Of a DNA stretch of 11,621 bases, positions 1 to 6,247 are shown piece by piece. The notes beneath the pieces were generated by a model. The model was given only the letters and a program-made list of their open reading frames with translations, made no database searches and was not told where the DNA came from. Numbering within the stretch: position 1 is the first letter of the stretch; every line of letters begins with the position of its first letter. The DNA lies in assembly GCA_964483545.1 (NCBI GenBank), contig CAZACC010000067.1, forward strand, positions 1-11,621. The letters are read 5' to 3'. The translations under genes were made by a program, and so were the position numbers. Origin of the DNA: JAAYYM01 sp964483545. Lineage in GTDB: Bacteria; Bacillota; Clostridia; Lachnospirales; Lachnospiraceae.

Positions 1-410
1 CGATCAGATGTCTGAGTAACACCCCAGTAGCCATCCTCTGCGATATCCTTTTGAGCCTGAGCTTTGACCGCTTCTGTAACTGTATAGTTACCGCCTGCAA
101 GGAACTGCCACATATCATTGGCCTCTCCATAGGCATTGCCCTGCTGTGACATCAGTTTCTGTACCAGACTTTCCAGCTGTGCTGTTCTGTCTGCAGCATC
201 TGCTTTTAGTCTTGCAATCAGATTGGTATCTGGTGTGTATGTTTTCTTTGAACTGTCTGTGGTTACTGTCTTAGATGATGGTTCATAAACAACGCCGCTT
301 TCTTCTACAGCATTAGTTGAGTGATCTGTGTTTGTAGTCTTTGCTGGCTGTGTATAGGCACTATATGCATCGGCTGCTGATGAATAACCTGAAATTCCAT
401 TTACGCTCAT
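1..410 (-). CDS. Partial CDS, unrecognised small protein (N-terminal 136 residues)
   Basis: The gene reads leftwards from an ATG at 408-410 and runs off the window edge with no stop, so it was translated by hand. The start is supported by a strong ribosome site, AAGGAGGG on the minus strand (418-425), 7 bases upstream. The protein begins MSVNGISGYSSAADAYSAYT, continues with a Ser/Thr-rich, low-complexity segment to about residue 65, and then a more ordered, probably helical part containing LIARLKADAADRTAQLESL and a Trp-containing stretch around DMWQFLAGGNYTV and DGYWGV. There is no signal peptide or membrane segment, so it is probably cytoplasmic or exported by a non-Sec route. I do not recognise a named domain; from memory, similar short proteins beginning SVNGIS occur in Lachnospiraceae. 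The upstream sigma-D-like promoter suggests membership in the motility regulon. Function is unknown. Confidence 0.8.
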   Translation of the reverse strand, partial: MSVNGISGYSSAADAYSAYTQPAKTTNTDHSTNAVEESGVVYEPSSKTVTTDSSKKTYTPDTNLIARLKADAADRTAQLESLVQKLMSQQGNAYGEANDMWQFLAGGNYTVTEAVKAQAQKDIAEDGYWGVTQTSD

Positions 411-460
411 AATTTAACCCTCCTTGGTTGGCTAGAATTCGTTAGTAATACTTATCATTA

Positions 461-488
461 ATATCGGATACACTTGCTGGAAACTTTA
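461..488 (-). promoter_or_regulatory. Sigma-D/sigma-28 (flagellar) type promoter
   Basis: On the minus strand a -35 element TAAAGTTT (481-488) is followed by a -10 element TCCGATAT (461-468). The bacterial flagellar sigma consensus is TAAA, about 15 bases, then GCCGATAT. Here TAAA is followed by 16 bases and seven of the eight -10 bases match. Transcription would start near 453 and give a leader of roughly 40 bases before the ATG at 410. A TATAAT is also present on this strand (494-499), but it has no acceptable -35 box, so the sigma-D reading is preferred. Confidence 0.68.
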
Positions 489-505
489 TAGTTATTATAA
501 AAGTA

Positions 506-534
506 TTGAAAAAAAACATGATAATAGGTAAGAT
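506..534 (+). promoter_or_regulatory. Sigma-A promoter for the ispE operon
   Basis: TTGAAA (506-511), a 17-base spacer and TAAGAT (529-534) form a reasonable housekeeping promoter about 50 bases before the ispE start. Downstream of the predicted start site lies GGTATACAAA (551-560), whose GTATAC core is a possible operator. The promoter is divergent from the sigma-D-like promoter at 461-488, and the two do not overlap. Confidence 0.5.
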
Positions 535-585
535 AGAGATAGATGTATTCGGTATACAAAATGCAAGAGAGGGACAAACAGATAC

Positions 586-1461
586 ATGGATCAAATCAGA
601 CTGAAAGCATTAGCTAAGATTAATTTGGGACTGGATGTGGTACGGCGCCGTGAAGATGGTTATCACGAGGTTCGTATGATTATGCAGAATATACGACTAT
701 ATGATTCTATTTTTATGCAGAAGATGGACAGCGATGAGATTAGAGTTAGTACGAATCTATATTATCTTCCTACTAATGAAAACAATCTGGTCTATCAAGC
801 AGCTAAGCTGATCAAGGATGAATTCGGAATCGCATCAGGAGTGACCATAGAGCTTCAGAAGCATATTCCAGTAGCAGCAGGTATGGCAGGCGGCAGTTCA
901 GATGCAGCCGCAGTTCTGGTTGGCATGAATCAATTATTTTCTCTAAAGCTGACAAAACAGGAGCTAATGAACAGAGGAGTCAGAATCGGTGCAGATGTTC
1001 CCTACTGCATTATGAGAGGAACGGCTCTGTCAGAAGGCATCGGAGAGATATTGACACCCCTTCCGCCTATGCCGAAATGTCCGATACTGATTGCAAAGCC
1101 GAGTATCAGTGTATCCACGAAACATGTATATGAGCATTTACATGCAAACGAGTTGACACGACATCCAGATATTGACGGAATCGTTGCAGCAATCAAATCA
1201 AAGGACATCTATGGTGTGGCAGACAGACTAGAAAATGTACTGGAAACAGTGACCGAAAAGGAATATCCCATTATAACCGAACTCAAAGATTTCATGAAGG
1301 CACATGGGGCGTTAAATGCGATCATGAGCGGCAGTGGACCGACTGTGTTTGGAATCTATGATGATACAGCAATCGCAGAGAGGGCATGTGAAGAATTAAA
1401 AGCCTCTGGACTGGCGAAACAGATCATTCTCACGGAAACATTTCATACAGGGAGGGATTAA
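586..1461 (+). CDS. ispE: 4-diphosphocytidyl-2-C-methyl-D-erythritol kinase
   Basis: IspE phosphorylates the 2-hydroxyl of CDP-methylerythritol using ATP in the MEP (non-mevalonate) isoprenoid pathway, in the cytoplasm; the products feed undecaprenyl phosphate and other prenoids. The 291-residue protein is a full-length GHMP kinase. KINLGLDV at residues 11-18 carries the catalytic Lys11. DGYHEV is at 24-29. The glycine-rich ATP loop PVAAGMAGGSSDAAA is at 95-109. GADVPY at 135-140 holds the catalytic Asp137. The third GHMP motif, MSGSGPTVFGIY, is at 247-258. The start is preceded by a purine-rich site, GAGAGGGA (567-574). The GntR regulator begins 2 bases after the stop, so the two are co-transcribed and probably translationally coupled. 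Nothing is missing or odd. Confidence 0.97.
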   Translation: MDQIRLKALAKINLGLDVVRRREDGYHEVRMIMQNIRLYDSIFMQKMDSDEIRVSTNLYYLPTNENNLVYQAAKLIKDEFGIASGVTIELQKHIPVAAGMAGGSSDAAAVLVGMNQLFSLKLTKQELMNRGVRIGADVPYCIMRGTALSEGIGEILTPLPPMPKCPILIAKPSISVSTKHVYEHLHANELTRHPDIDGIVAAIKSKDIYGVADRLENVLETVTEKEYPIITELKDFMKAHGALNAIMSGSGPTVFGIYDDTAIAERACEELKASGLAKQIILTETFHTGRD

Positions 1462-1463
1462 GG

Positions 1464-2132
1464 ATGGACAAAGAATTTTCAATGAGCATTGATGAGTATT
1501 TGCCGCTCCGTGATGTAGTCTTTAATACACTCAGGCAGGGAATTCTGACTGGAGAACTGAAACCGGGCGAGAGACTGATGGAGATTCATCTGGCAAACCG
1601 GCTGGGAGTCAGCAGAACACCGATCCGTGAAGCCATCCGTAAACTGGAGCTGGAGGGACTGGTGACGATGATTCCGAGAAGAGGTGCAGAGGTATCTCGG
1701 ATATCCAAACAGGATCTGCAGGATGTACTTGAGGTCAGGAGAACGCTGGATATGCTTGCAGTAGGACTGGCGTGTGAACGTATGTCAGAGGAAGATAAGC
1801 TCCGACTCAAGGAGGCAAAGGATGAATTTGAACATTCCACCAAGACAAGGGATGCAACCACCATTGCACAGGCAGATGTGCGATTTCATGATATCATACT
1901 GCATTCCACCTATAATAAAAGACTGATTCAGATGGTCAATAATCTGGCCGAGCAAGTATATCGTTATCGTTTAGAATATGTTAAAGACAGCCGGAATCAT
2001 GAACGTCTGATGAATGAGCATGAGCAGATTTTTGAGTATATTGTACAAGGAAATACTGAAAGGGCACAGGAAATCAGCCAGATACACATCGATAATCAGG
2101 AAAAGAATATTATTACACAGCTAGATCTGTAG
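1464..2132 (+). CDS. GntR-family regulator, FCD subfamily
   Basis: A DNA-binding regulator of 222 residues. The N-terminal winged helix-turn-helix spans about residues 15-78, with the typical GntR signature GELKPGERLMEIHLANRLGV followed by SRTPIREAIRKLELEGLV. The C-terminal FCD ligand domain covers about 85-215. Asp138, His142, His186 and His208 sit in the places used for metal binding in FCD proteins (D-x3-H, then two later histidines), so a metal-dependent carboxylate ligand is likely. This follows from the family and was not observed. The ribosome site GGAGG (1451-1455) lies inside the 3' end of ispE and the genes are 2 bases apart. The ligand and targets are unknown. The context suggests autoregulation of the ispE unit, or that it is simply a passenger in the operon. 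Confidence 0.93.
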   Translation: MDKEFSMSIDEYLPLRDVVFNTLRQGILTGELKPGERLMEIHLANRLGVSRTPIREAIRKLELEGLVTMIPRRGAEVSRISKQDLQDVLEVRRTLDMLAVGLACERMSEEDKLRLKEAKDEFEHSTKTRDATTIAQADVRFHDIILHSTYNKRLIQMVNNLAEQVYRYRLEYVKDSRNHERLMNEHEQIFEYIVQGNTERAQEISQIHIDNQEKNIITQLDL

Positions 2133-2149
2133 GATATGGCTGAAACTTC

Positions 2150-2178
2150 TTGAATTATTATCAGAATGAAGATAGAAT
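2150..2178 (+). promoter_or_regulatory. Internal promoter upstream of murI
   Basis: TTGAAT (2150-2155), exactly 17 bases, then TAGAAT (2173-2178) lie in the 76-base gap between the GntR gene and murI. The -35 matches consensus at 4 of 6 positions and the -10 at 5 of 6. No terminator is visible after the GntR gene, so murI, DUF1934 and galU could be read both from the ispE promoter and from this one. Confidence 0.5.
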
Positions 2179-2181
2179 GTA

Positions 2182-2208
2182 ACAAGATAGGATTGAGAGG
2201 TATCTTGT
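2182..2208 (+). repeat. Inverted repeat enclosing the murI ribosome site
   Basis: ACAAGATA (2182-2189) and TATCTTGT (2201-2208) are perfect 8-base complements separated by 11 bases. The loop contains the murI Shine-Dalgarno GAGAGG (2195-2200), and the start codon follows the right arm immediately. It may be an RNA hairpin affecting murI translation or a DNA operator just downstream of the internal promoter. Confidence 0.45.
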
Positions 2209-3048
2209 ATGAACAGTAAATATGCACCAATTGGTGTATTTGATTCAGGTGTGGGTGGACTGACGGTAGCAAAGGAAATCATGAGACAGCTGCCGAATGA
2301 ACAAATCGTATATTTTGGGGATACGGCACGTGTACCATACGGTGGCAAATCCAAAGAGACCATAACGAAATATACAAAGCAGATTATCCGTTTTCTGCAG
2401 ACCTACGATGTCAAGGCGATTGCGATTGCATGTGGAACTGCCAGTGCATGCTCACTGGAGGAAGTAGAAAAGGAACTGGATATTCCAATCATTGGTGTAT
2501 TAAAACCCGGTTCGGAGGTTGCCGTTGATAAAACCAGGAATAACAGAATCGGTGTGATTGCAACGGAGAGTTCAATACATAGCGGAATGTACCAGAAATA
2601 TATTCGGGAGATCAATAATCAGATAAAGGTATTTGCCAAAGCATGTCCGTTATTTGTGCCTCTGGTAGAGGAAGGACTATGGGAGGATCCAGTTACGACT
2701 GAGATAGCCAGGCGCTATTTGCAGGAGCTAAAGGAGCAGGATGTCGATACTCTGATTCTCGGATGTACGCATTATCCACTGCTGATCAAGACGATTGGAG
2801 AGGTCATGGGAGACGACGTGACACTGGTCAATCTGGCATATGAGACAGCAGCAGATCTCAAGAAGCTGCTTGAGAGCAGGGGACTTCTGAATATGACAGC
2901 GATAGAAGATTATGAAGTGAACCACAGATTTTTTGTGAGTGACGTAGCAGACAAATTCAGATCTTTTGCAGAGTCAATACTTTCAGATGTAAATTTTTTA
3001 ACAGATACACCGTTTATCACAAAGCAGATTAATATAGAAGCATTTTAG
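2209..3048 (+). CDS. murI: Glutamate racemase
   Basis: MurI interconverts L- and D-glutamate by a two-cysteine, cofactor-independent mechanism, supplying D-Glu for the peptidoglycan stem peptide in the cytoplasm. The protein has 279 residues, normal for the family. It shows IGVFDSGVGGLTV at 8-20 with Asp12-Ser13, YFGDTARVPYG at 35-45, the first catalytic cysteine Cys75 in IACGTASA, and the second, Cys186, in LGCTHYPLL with Thr187 and His188. The motif around the first cysteine is CGT, where most described family members read CNT; the asparagine normally helps hold the substrate. All other landmarks are intact, so I expect activity. The ATG at 2209 has a GAGAGG site 8 bases upstream. A DUF1934 gene follows after 15 bases. 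Confidence 0.95.
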   Translation: MNSKYAPIGVFDSGVGGLTVAKEIMRQLPNEQIVYFGDTARVPYGGKSKETITKYTKQIIRFLQTYDVKAIAIACGTASACSLEEVEKELDIPIIGVLKPGSEVAVDKTRNNRIGVIATESSIHSGMYQKYIREINNQIKVFAKACPLFVPLVEEGLWEDPVTTEIARRYLQELKEQDVDTLILGCTHYPLLIKTIGEVMGDDVTLVNLAYETAADLKKLLESRGLLNMTAIEDYEVNHRFFVSDVADKFRSFAESILSDVNFLTDTPFITKQINIEAF

Positions 3049-3063
3049 GAAAAGGTTAGAGAT

Positions 3064-3510
3064 ATGACAAAGGATGTACTGATTTCAGTAAAAGGACTTC
3101 AGTTTGGAAATGATGTCGATGAGGATATGGTCGAGATCATAACGAGCGGGAGCTACTACAAAAAGAATAATAAGCACTACCTGATGTACGATGAGATTAC
3201 AGAGGGCTTTGAAGGTGCTACAAAAAATGTTGTGAAGTTTGATGGTTCCACACTGGATTTGACTAAGAGCGGTGTCACCAATGTACACATGATATTTGAG
3301 CAAAATAAAAAGAATATTACGAATTACATGACTCCATATGGCAATATTATGATTGGTATCGATGCACAAAAAGTCGATGTGGCAGAGACAGATGAAAGTA
3401 TTCGGATTAACATTGATTATGCACTTGAGGTCAATTATGAATTTCTGGCTGACTGCAAGATCAAGATGGATATCACCTCAAAGGGTGGTTCAGAGTTTAC
3501 ATTACACTAG
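3064..3510 (+). CDS. DUF1934 (YwiB-like) beta-barrel protein
   Basis: A 148-residue cytoplasmic protein with no signal peptide. Its pattern matches the DUF1934/YwiB family as I know it from Bacillus: an N-terminal strand DVLISVKG, the segment IITSGSYYKKNNKHYLMYDE near residues 26-45, then alternating hydrophobic strands through VVKFDGSTLDLTKSG, MTPYGNIMIGI near 108-118, and a closing YALEVNYEFLADCKIKMDI. The family is thought to form a small lipocalin-like barrel; its function is not established. A purine-rich ribosome site AGGAAAAGG (3049-3057) precedes the ATG. It sits between murI and galU with short gaps (15 and 21 bases), so it is co-transcribed with cell-envelope precursor genes. That is the only functional clue. 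Confidence 0.88.
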   Translation: MTKDVLISVKGLQFGNDVDEDMVEIITSGSYYKKNNKHYLMYDEITEGFEGATKNVVKFDGSTLDLTKSGVTNVHMIFEQNKKNITNYMTPYGNIMIGIDAQKVDVAETDESIRINIDYALEVNYEFLADCKIKMDITSKGGSEFTLH

Positions 3511-3531
3511 AGGAGTGAAGGAGGAACTGGT

Positions 3532-4422
3532 ATGAAGGTAAGAAAGGCAATTATACCCGCAGCGGGACTGGGAACCAGATTTTTGCCTGCAACAAAGGCA
3601 CAGCCAAAGGAAATGTTAGCGATTGTTGATAAACCAACGATACAATATATCATCGAGGAGGCAGTCGCATCTGGCATTCAGGACATCATCATAGTAACAG
3701 GGCGAAATAAAAGATCCATTGAAGATCATTTTGACCGTTCCATTGAACTGGAACTGGAGTTGGAAAAGAATAACAAAACCGAGATGCTGGATATGGTTCG
3801 TTCTATTTCAGAAATGGCCAATATCCACTATATACGTCAGAAAGAGCCCCGTGGACTAGGACATGCTGTATTGACAGCCAAACATTTCATCGGAAATGAG
3901 CCTTTTGCGGTACTGCTAGGGGATGATGTTGTTGTTTCAAAGCAGCCTTGTCTGAGCCAGATGATCAATGTATACAATGAGTACAGAACCTCCGTTATTG
4001 GAGTACAGAAGGTGGCACATGAGGTAGTCAATAAATACGGTATCGTAGACTGTAAGTCGATAGATTCCAGAGTATATAAGGTAAGAGATCTGGTAGAGAA
4101 GCCAAAGATTGAAGATGCCCCGTCTGATATTGCCATACTCGGTAGATATATCCTGACACCGACGATTTTTCAGTATCTCGAGACACAGGATGAGGGTGCT
4201 GGTGGAGAAATCCAGCTGACTGACGCACTGCGTAGAATGGCCAAGGAAGAAGCCATGTATGTATATGATTTTAAAGGTCACCGCTACGATGTGGGAACAA
4301 AAGAAGGCTTCCTGCAGGCCAATATTGAGTTTTCTCTCAGAAATTCTGAGACAAAGGATAAGATGGTGGATTATATCAAAGCACTCAATGAAAATATGGA
4401 TGAAATGCTATCGTATGATTGA
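3532..4422 (+). CDS. galU: UTP-glucose-1-phosphate uridylyltransferase
   Basis: GalU makes UDP-glucose from UTP and glucose-1-phosphate for glycolipids, surface polysaccharide and galactose metabolism. At 296 residues it is full length. The nucleotide-binding loop AAGLGTRFLPATKAQPKEML is at residues 10-29, including the GxGTR motif and the active-site lysine region. GLGHAVLTAK is at 108-117, LLGDD at 128-132 with the metal-binding Asp131, VEKP at 188-191, GRYIL at 204-208, GGEIQLTDAL at 224-233 and YDVGTKEGFLQA at 252-263. A good ribosome site AAGGAGGA (3518-3525) lies 6 bases before the ATG. It is the last gene of the ispE run and is followed by a bidirectional terminator. Confidence 0.96.
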   Translation: MKVRKAIIPAAGLGTRFLPATKAQPKEMLAIVDKPTIQYIIEEAVASGIQDIIIVTGRNKRSIEDHFDRSIELELELEKNNKTEMLDMVRSISEMANIHYIRQKEPRGLGHAVLTAKHFIGNEPFAVLLGDDVVVSKQPCLSQMINVYNEYRTSVIGVQKVAHEVVNKYGIVDCKSIDSRVYKVRDLVEKPKIEDAPSDIAILGRYILTPTIFQYLETQDEGAGGEIQLTDALRRMAKEEAMYVYDFKGHRYDVGTKEGFLQANIEFSLRNSETKDKMVDYIKALNENMDEMLSYD

Positions 4423-4446
4423 TGTGAGACAGTTATACGAAACAAG

Positions 4447-4478
4447 AAAAGGCCGGTGAACAAATCACCAGCCTTTTT
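4447..4478. terminator. Bidirectional intrinsic terminator
   Basis: AAAAGGC (4447-4453) pairs with GCCTTTT (4471-4477), and GGTGA (4455-4459) pairs with TCACC (4465-4469). There is one C/A mismatch and a 5-base loop. The T run follows on the plus strand, and the A run before the stem gives T-rich sequence on the minus strand. It lies between the convergent ends of galU (4422) and the minus-strand gene (4487) and probably serves both. Confidence 0.85.
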
Positions 4479-4486
4479 CAGTATTA

Positions 4487-4960
4487 CTATTTAATAGGTT
4501 TTGCTCCTGCTTTTTCTTGTAGCTTCTCGATACTCCGTTTGAAAAAGCCCTTTTTCTTCTGCTCGACCTTGACAGTACCACGAAGTCCCTTGACCTCTGT
4601 GATGTAGATGCCGCTCACGACAGCTTTGACTTCTTTTTTTACCGGTACGGAATCAAAAATCTTTTCCTCGCACACAAGCGTCATCATCTGCGGACCAACC
4701 TTTGCCTTGACAATCGGCATTTTGGAATTACGTAAAAGCTTTGGTGTCTGCTCGATTACGATAGCGGGAAGTCCTGATTCTTTCAGCTTCATTCGTTTCT
4801 TATCTATGATCAGCATGGACACAGTCTGTTTTGCTGCATCGATTTGCTCCTGCTGTTCAGCCTGTCTTTTCTGTGCTTTTTTACCGAGAAAATAAAGCAC
4901 GACTGCCACTACAATTAAAAATAACAGTACTGCTAATAATATAATGGTTATGTTTGACAT
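4487..4960 (-). CDS. Conserved single-pass membrane protein, function unknown
   Basis: A 157-residue protein with one hydrophobic helix at about residues 4-25, followed by GKKAQKRQ. By the positive-inside rule this places the long C-terminal part in the cytoplasm. Residues 30-45 are a Gln/Glu/Lys-rich linker. Residues 46-130 look like an ordered mixed alpha/beta domain, with MLIIDKKRMKLKESGLP, VIEQTPKLLRNSKMPIVKAK, VGPQMMTLVCEEKIFDSVPV and KAVVSGIYITEVKGLRG as its main segments. The tail is very basic (KKKGFFKRS...KAGAKPIK). The start is well supported by AGGAGGT (4966-4972) on the minus strand. I recall similar proteins in Clostridia but no assigned function or named domain. It is monocistronic, with its own promoter and the shared terminator. 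Confidence 0.88.
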   Translation of the reverse strand: MSNITIILLAVLLFLIVVAVVLYFLGKKAQKRQAEQQEQIDAAKQTVSMLIIDKKRMKLKESGLPAIVIEQTPKLLRNSKMPIVKAKVGPQMMTLVCEEKIFDSVPVKKEVKAVVSGIYITEVKGLRGTVKVEQKKKGFFKRSIEKLQEKAGAKPIK

Positions 4961-5015
4961 AAAATACCTCCTATGATCAGCTGGAACTTTTCAAACCAGC
5001 ATTCTTGCATGTAGT

Positions 5016-5044
5016 ATTGTAGCATTCTTTGTGTCAAAGTGCAA
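5016..5044 (-). promoter_or_regulatory. Sigma-A promoter for the 157-residue membrane protein
   Basis: Read on the minus strand: TTGCAC (5039-5044), a 17-base spacer ending TGC, then TACAAT (5016-5021). The TGC just before the -10 makes it an extended -10 promoter. AGCATTCTT occurs twice on the plus strand (4998-5006 and 5021-5029), flanking the -10 and spaced 23 bases apart, which could be an operator. Confidence 0.62.
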
Positions 5045-5054
5045 GAAAAAGGAC

Positions 5055-5083
5055 TTTTCTTATTTGTTACAATGTGTTATAAC
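5055..5083 (+). promoter_or_regulatory. Extended -10 promoter for the lipoprotein-asnS unit
   Basis: TATAAC (5078-5083) is preceded directly by TGT, an extended -10 element. At 17 bases upstream lies only a weak -35, TTTTCT (5055-5060). It would give a leader of about 55 bases before the start at 5145. A TATAGT at 5116-5121 is a weaker alternative without a clear -35. The promoter is divergent from the one at 5016-5044. Confidence 0.4.
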
Positions 5084-5144
5084 TGATATGTTAGCGGTTT
5101 TTATAGAATTGTACTTATAGTATGAAATAAGAGAGGATTATGTT

Positions 5145-6224
5145 ATGAAAAAAAGAATCATGGTAACTGGAATATTAGCCGGGATTATGGCGTTTGCTGT
5201 TGGATGTTCATCGTCTGTTAATCCTGATAAGTATGTAACACTTGGTCAATATAAAGGAATTGAGGTTGCAAAGCAGGCAGTAGAGGTAACAGAGGCTGAG
5301 GCAGAGTCGCAGATTCAGTACATGCTGGAGCAGCAGGCAACGACAGAGGATGTTAAGGATAGAACCAAGGTAGAGGACGGCGATGTTGTAAATATAGATT
5401 ATGAAGGAAAGCTAGATGGAGTCGCTTTTGAGGGCGGTACAGCACAGGCATTTGATCTGACGATTGGTTCAGGAACTTTTATTCCAGGATTTGAAGATGG
5501 TATTATCGATAAAGAGGTTGGAGACACATTTGATTTGGATCTGGCATTCCCAGATACCTATACCAATAACCCAGATCTAGCAGGAAAAGAAGTTGTATTT
5601 ACAATTACGATCAATGGAATCAAGGAAAAGGTTGTTCCAAAGCTGGATGATGCATTTGTCAAGACAGTATCTGATGATGTAAGCACTGTAGCTGAGTTCA
5701 AAGACAAAGTGAAGAGTGAAATATTAAAGAGCAAACAGGATTCTGCTGATGCTCAGATGCTGACAGATCTGTGGACTCAGGTAGTTGAGGGAGCGACTGT
5801 CAGTGATGATATTCCAGCAGATCTGATCGAGGAAAAGAAACAGACTATGTATGACAATGCAGAGCAGTATGCACAGAGCTTCAACATGGACTTTTCGACT
5901 TTTCTGACACAGTATATGGGTCTGACAGAGGATGGTTTTGCAGATGAGGCAGCGAAGTATGCATTGGATGCAGCAAAAGAAACTTTAATCATACAGGCAA
6001 TCGCCAAGGCAGAAAAGCTGGAATTGTCCAAGGAAGAGATCGCTGATGCCATTACGGAGTATACTTCATTATATGGATATGATTCAGAGGATAAATTCAA
6101 GGAAGAAAACGATATGGCAGCATTTGAGGAGCATATATTAAGAACCAAGATAGAGGACTTCTTAAAGGAAAATGCAGTCATCACAGAAGGAACAGAGCAG
6201 GCAGCGGAGACTACTGTAGAATAG
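5145..6224 (+). CDS. Trigger-factor-like FKBP-type peptidyl-prolyl isomerase lipoprotein
   Basis: A 359-residue exported foldase. Residues 1-20 are a signal peptide (MKKRIMVTGILAGIMAFAVG) ending at lipobox Cys21, so the mature protein should be lipid-anchored on the outer face of the membrane. The segment LGQYKGIEVAKQAVEVTEAE at 33-52 resembles the trigger-factor linker. An FKBP domain spans about 78-165 (DGDVVNIDYEGKLDG, IGSGTFIPGFEDGI, VGDTFDLDLAFPDTY). The rest, 166-345, is acidic and helical and matches the trigger-factor C-terminal chaperone arms. The N-terminal ribosome-binding domain of cytoplasmic trigger factor is absent and is replaced by the signal peptide. It probably assists folding of secreted proteins, much as PrsA does, but its clients are unknown. 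The ribosome site GAGAGGA (5131-5137) precedes the ATG. asnS follows after 23 bases without a terminator. Confidence 0.92.
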   Translation: MKKRIMVTGILAGIMAFAVGCSSSVNPDKYVTLGQYKGIEVAKQAVEVTEAEAESQIQYMLEQQATTEDVKDRTKVEDGDVVNIDYEGKLDGVAFEGGTAQAFDLTIGSGTFIPGFEDGIIDKEVGDTFDLDLAFPDTYTNNPDLAGKEVVFTITINGIKEKVVPKLDDAFVKTVSDDVSTVAEFKDKVKSEILKSKQDSADAQMLTDLWTQVVEGATVSDDIPADLIEEKKQTMYDNAEQYAQSFNMDFSTFLTQYMGLTEDGFADEAAKYALDAAKETLIIQAIAKAEKLELSKEEIADAITEYTSLYGYDSEDKFKEENDMAAFEEHILRTKIEDFLKENAVITEGTEQAAETTVE

Positions 6225-6247
6225 AGAATCAAAGCGGAGAATAAAAG

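Noticed and set aside
494..499. Minus-strand TATAAT as a sigma-A -10 for the left-edge gene
   Set aside because: No acceptable -35 is found 16-18 bases upstream, while the sigma-D elements are a much better match.
3937..4281. Minus-strand open frames opposite galU
   Set aside because: They have atypical composition and no recognisable domain, and they fully overlap the well-supported galU gene.
5777..6232. Long minus-strand open frame of 151 codons opposite the lipoprotein gene
   Set aside because: It is a Ser-rich antisense shadow of a clearly coding gene, with no family match and no independent context.
6225..6247. T-box leader for asnS
   Set aside because: Only 23 bases separate it from the upstream gene, far too short for a T-box.
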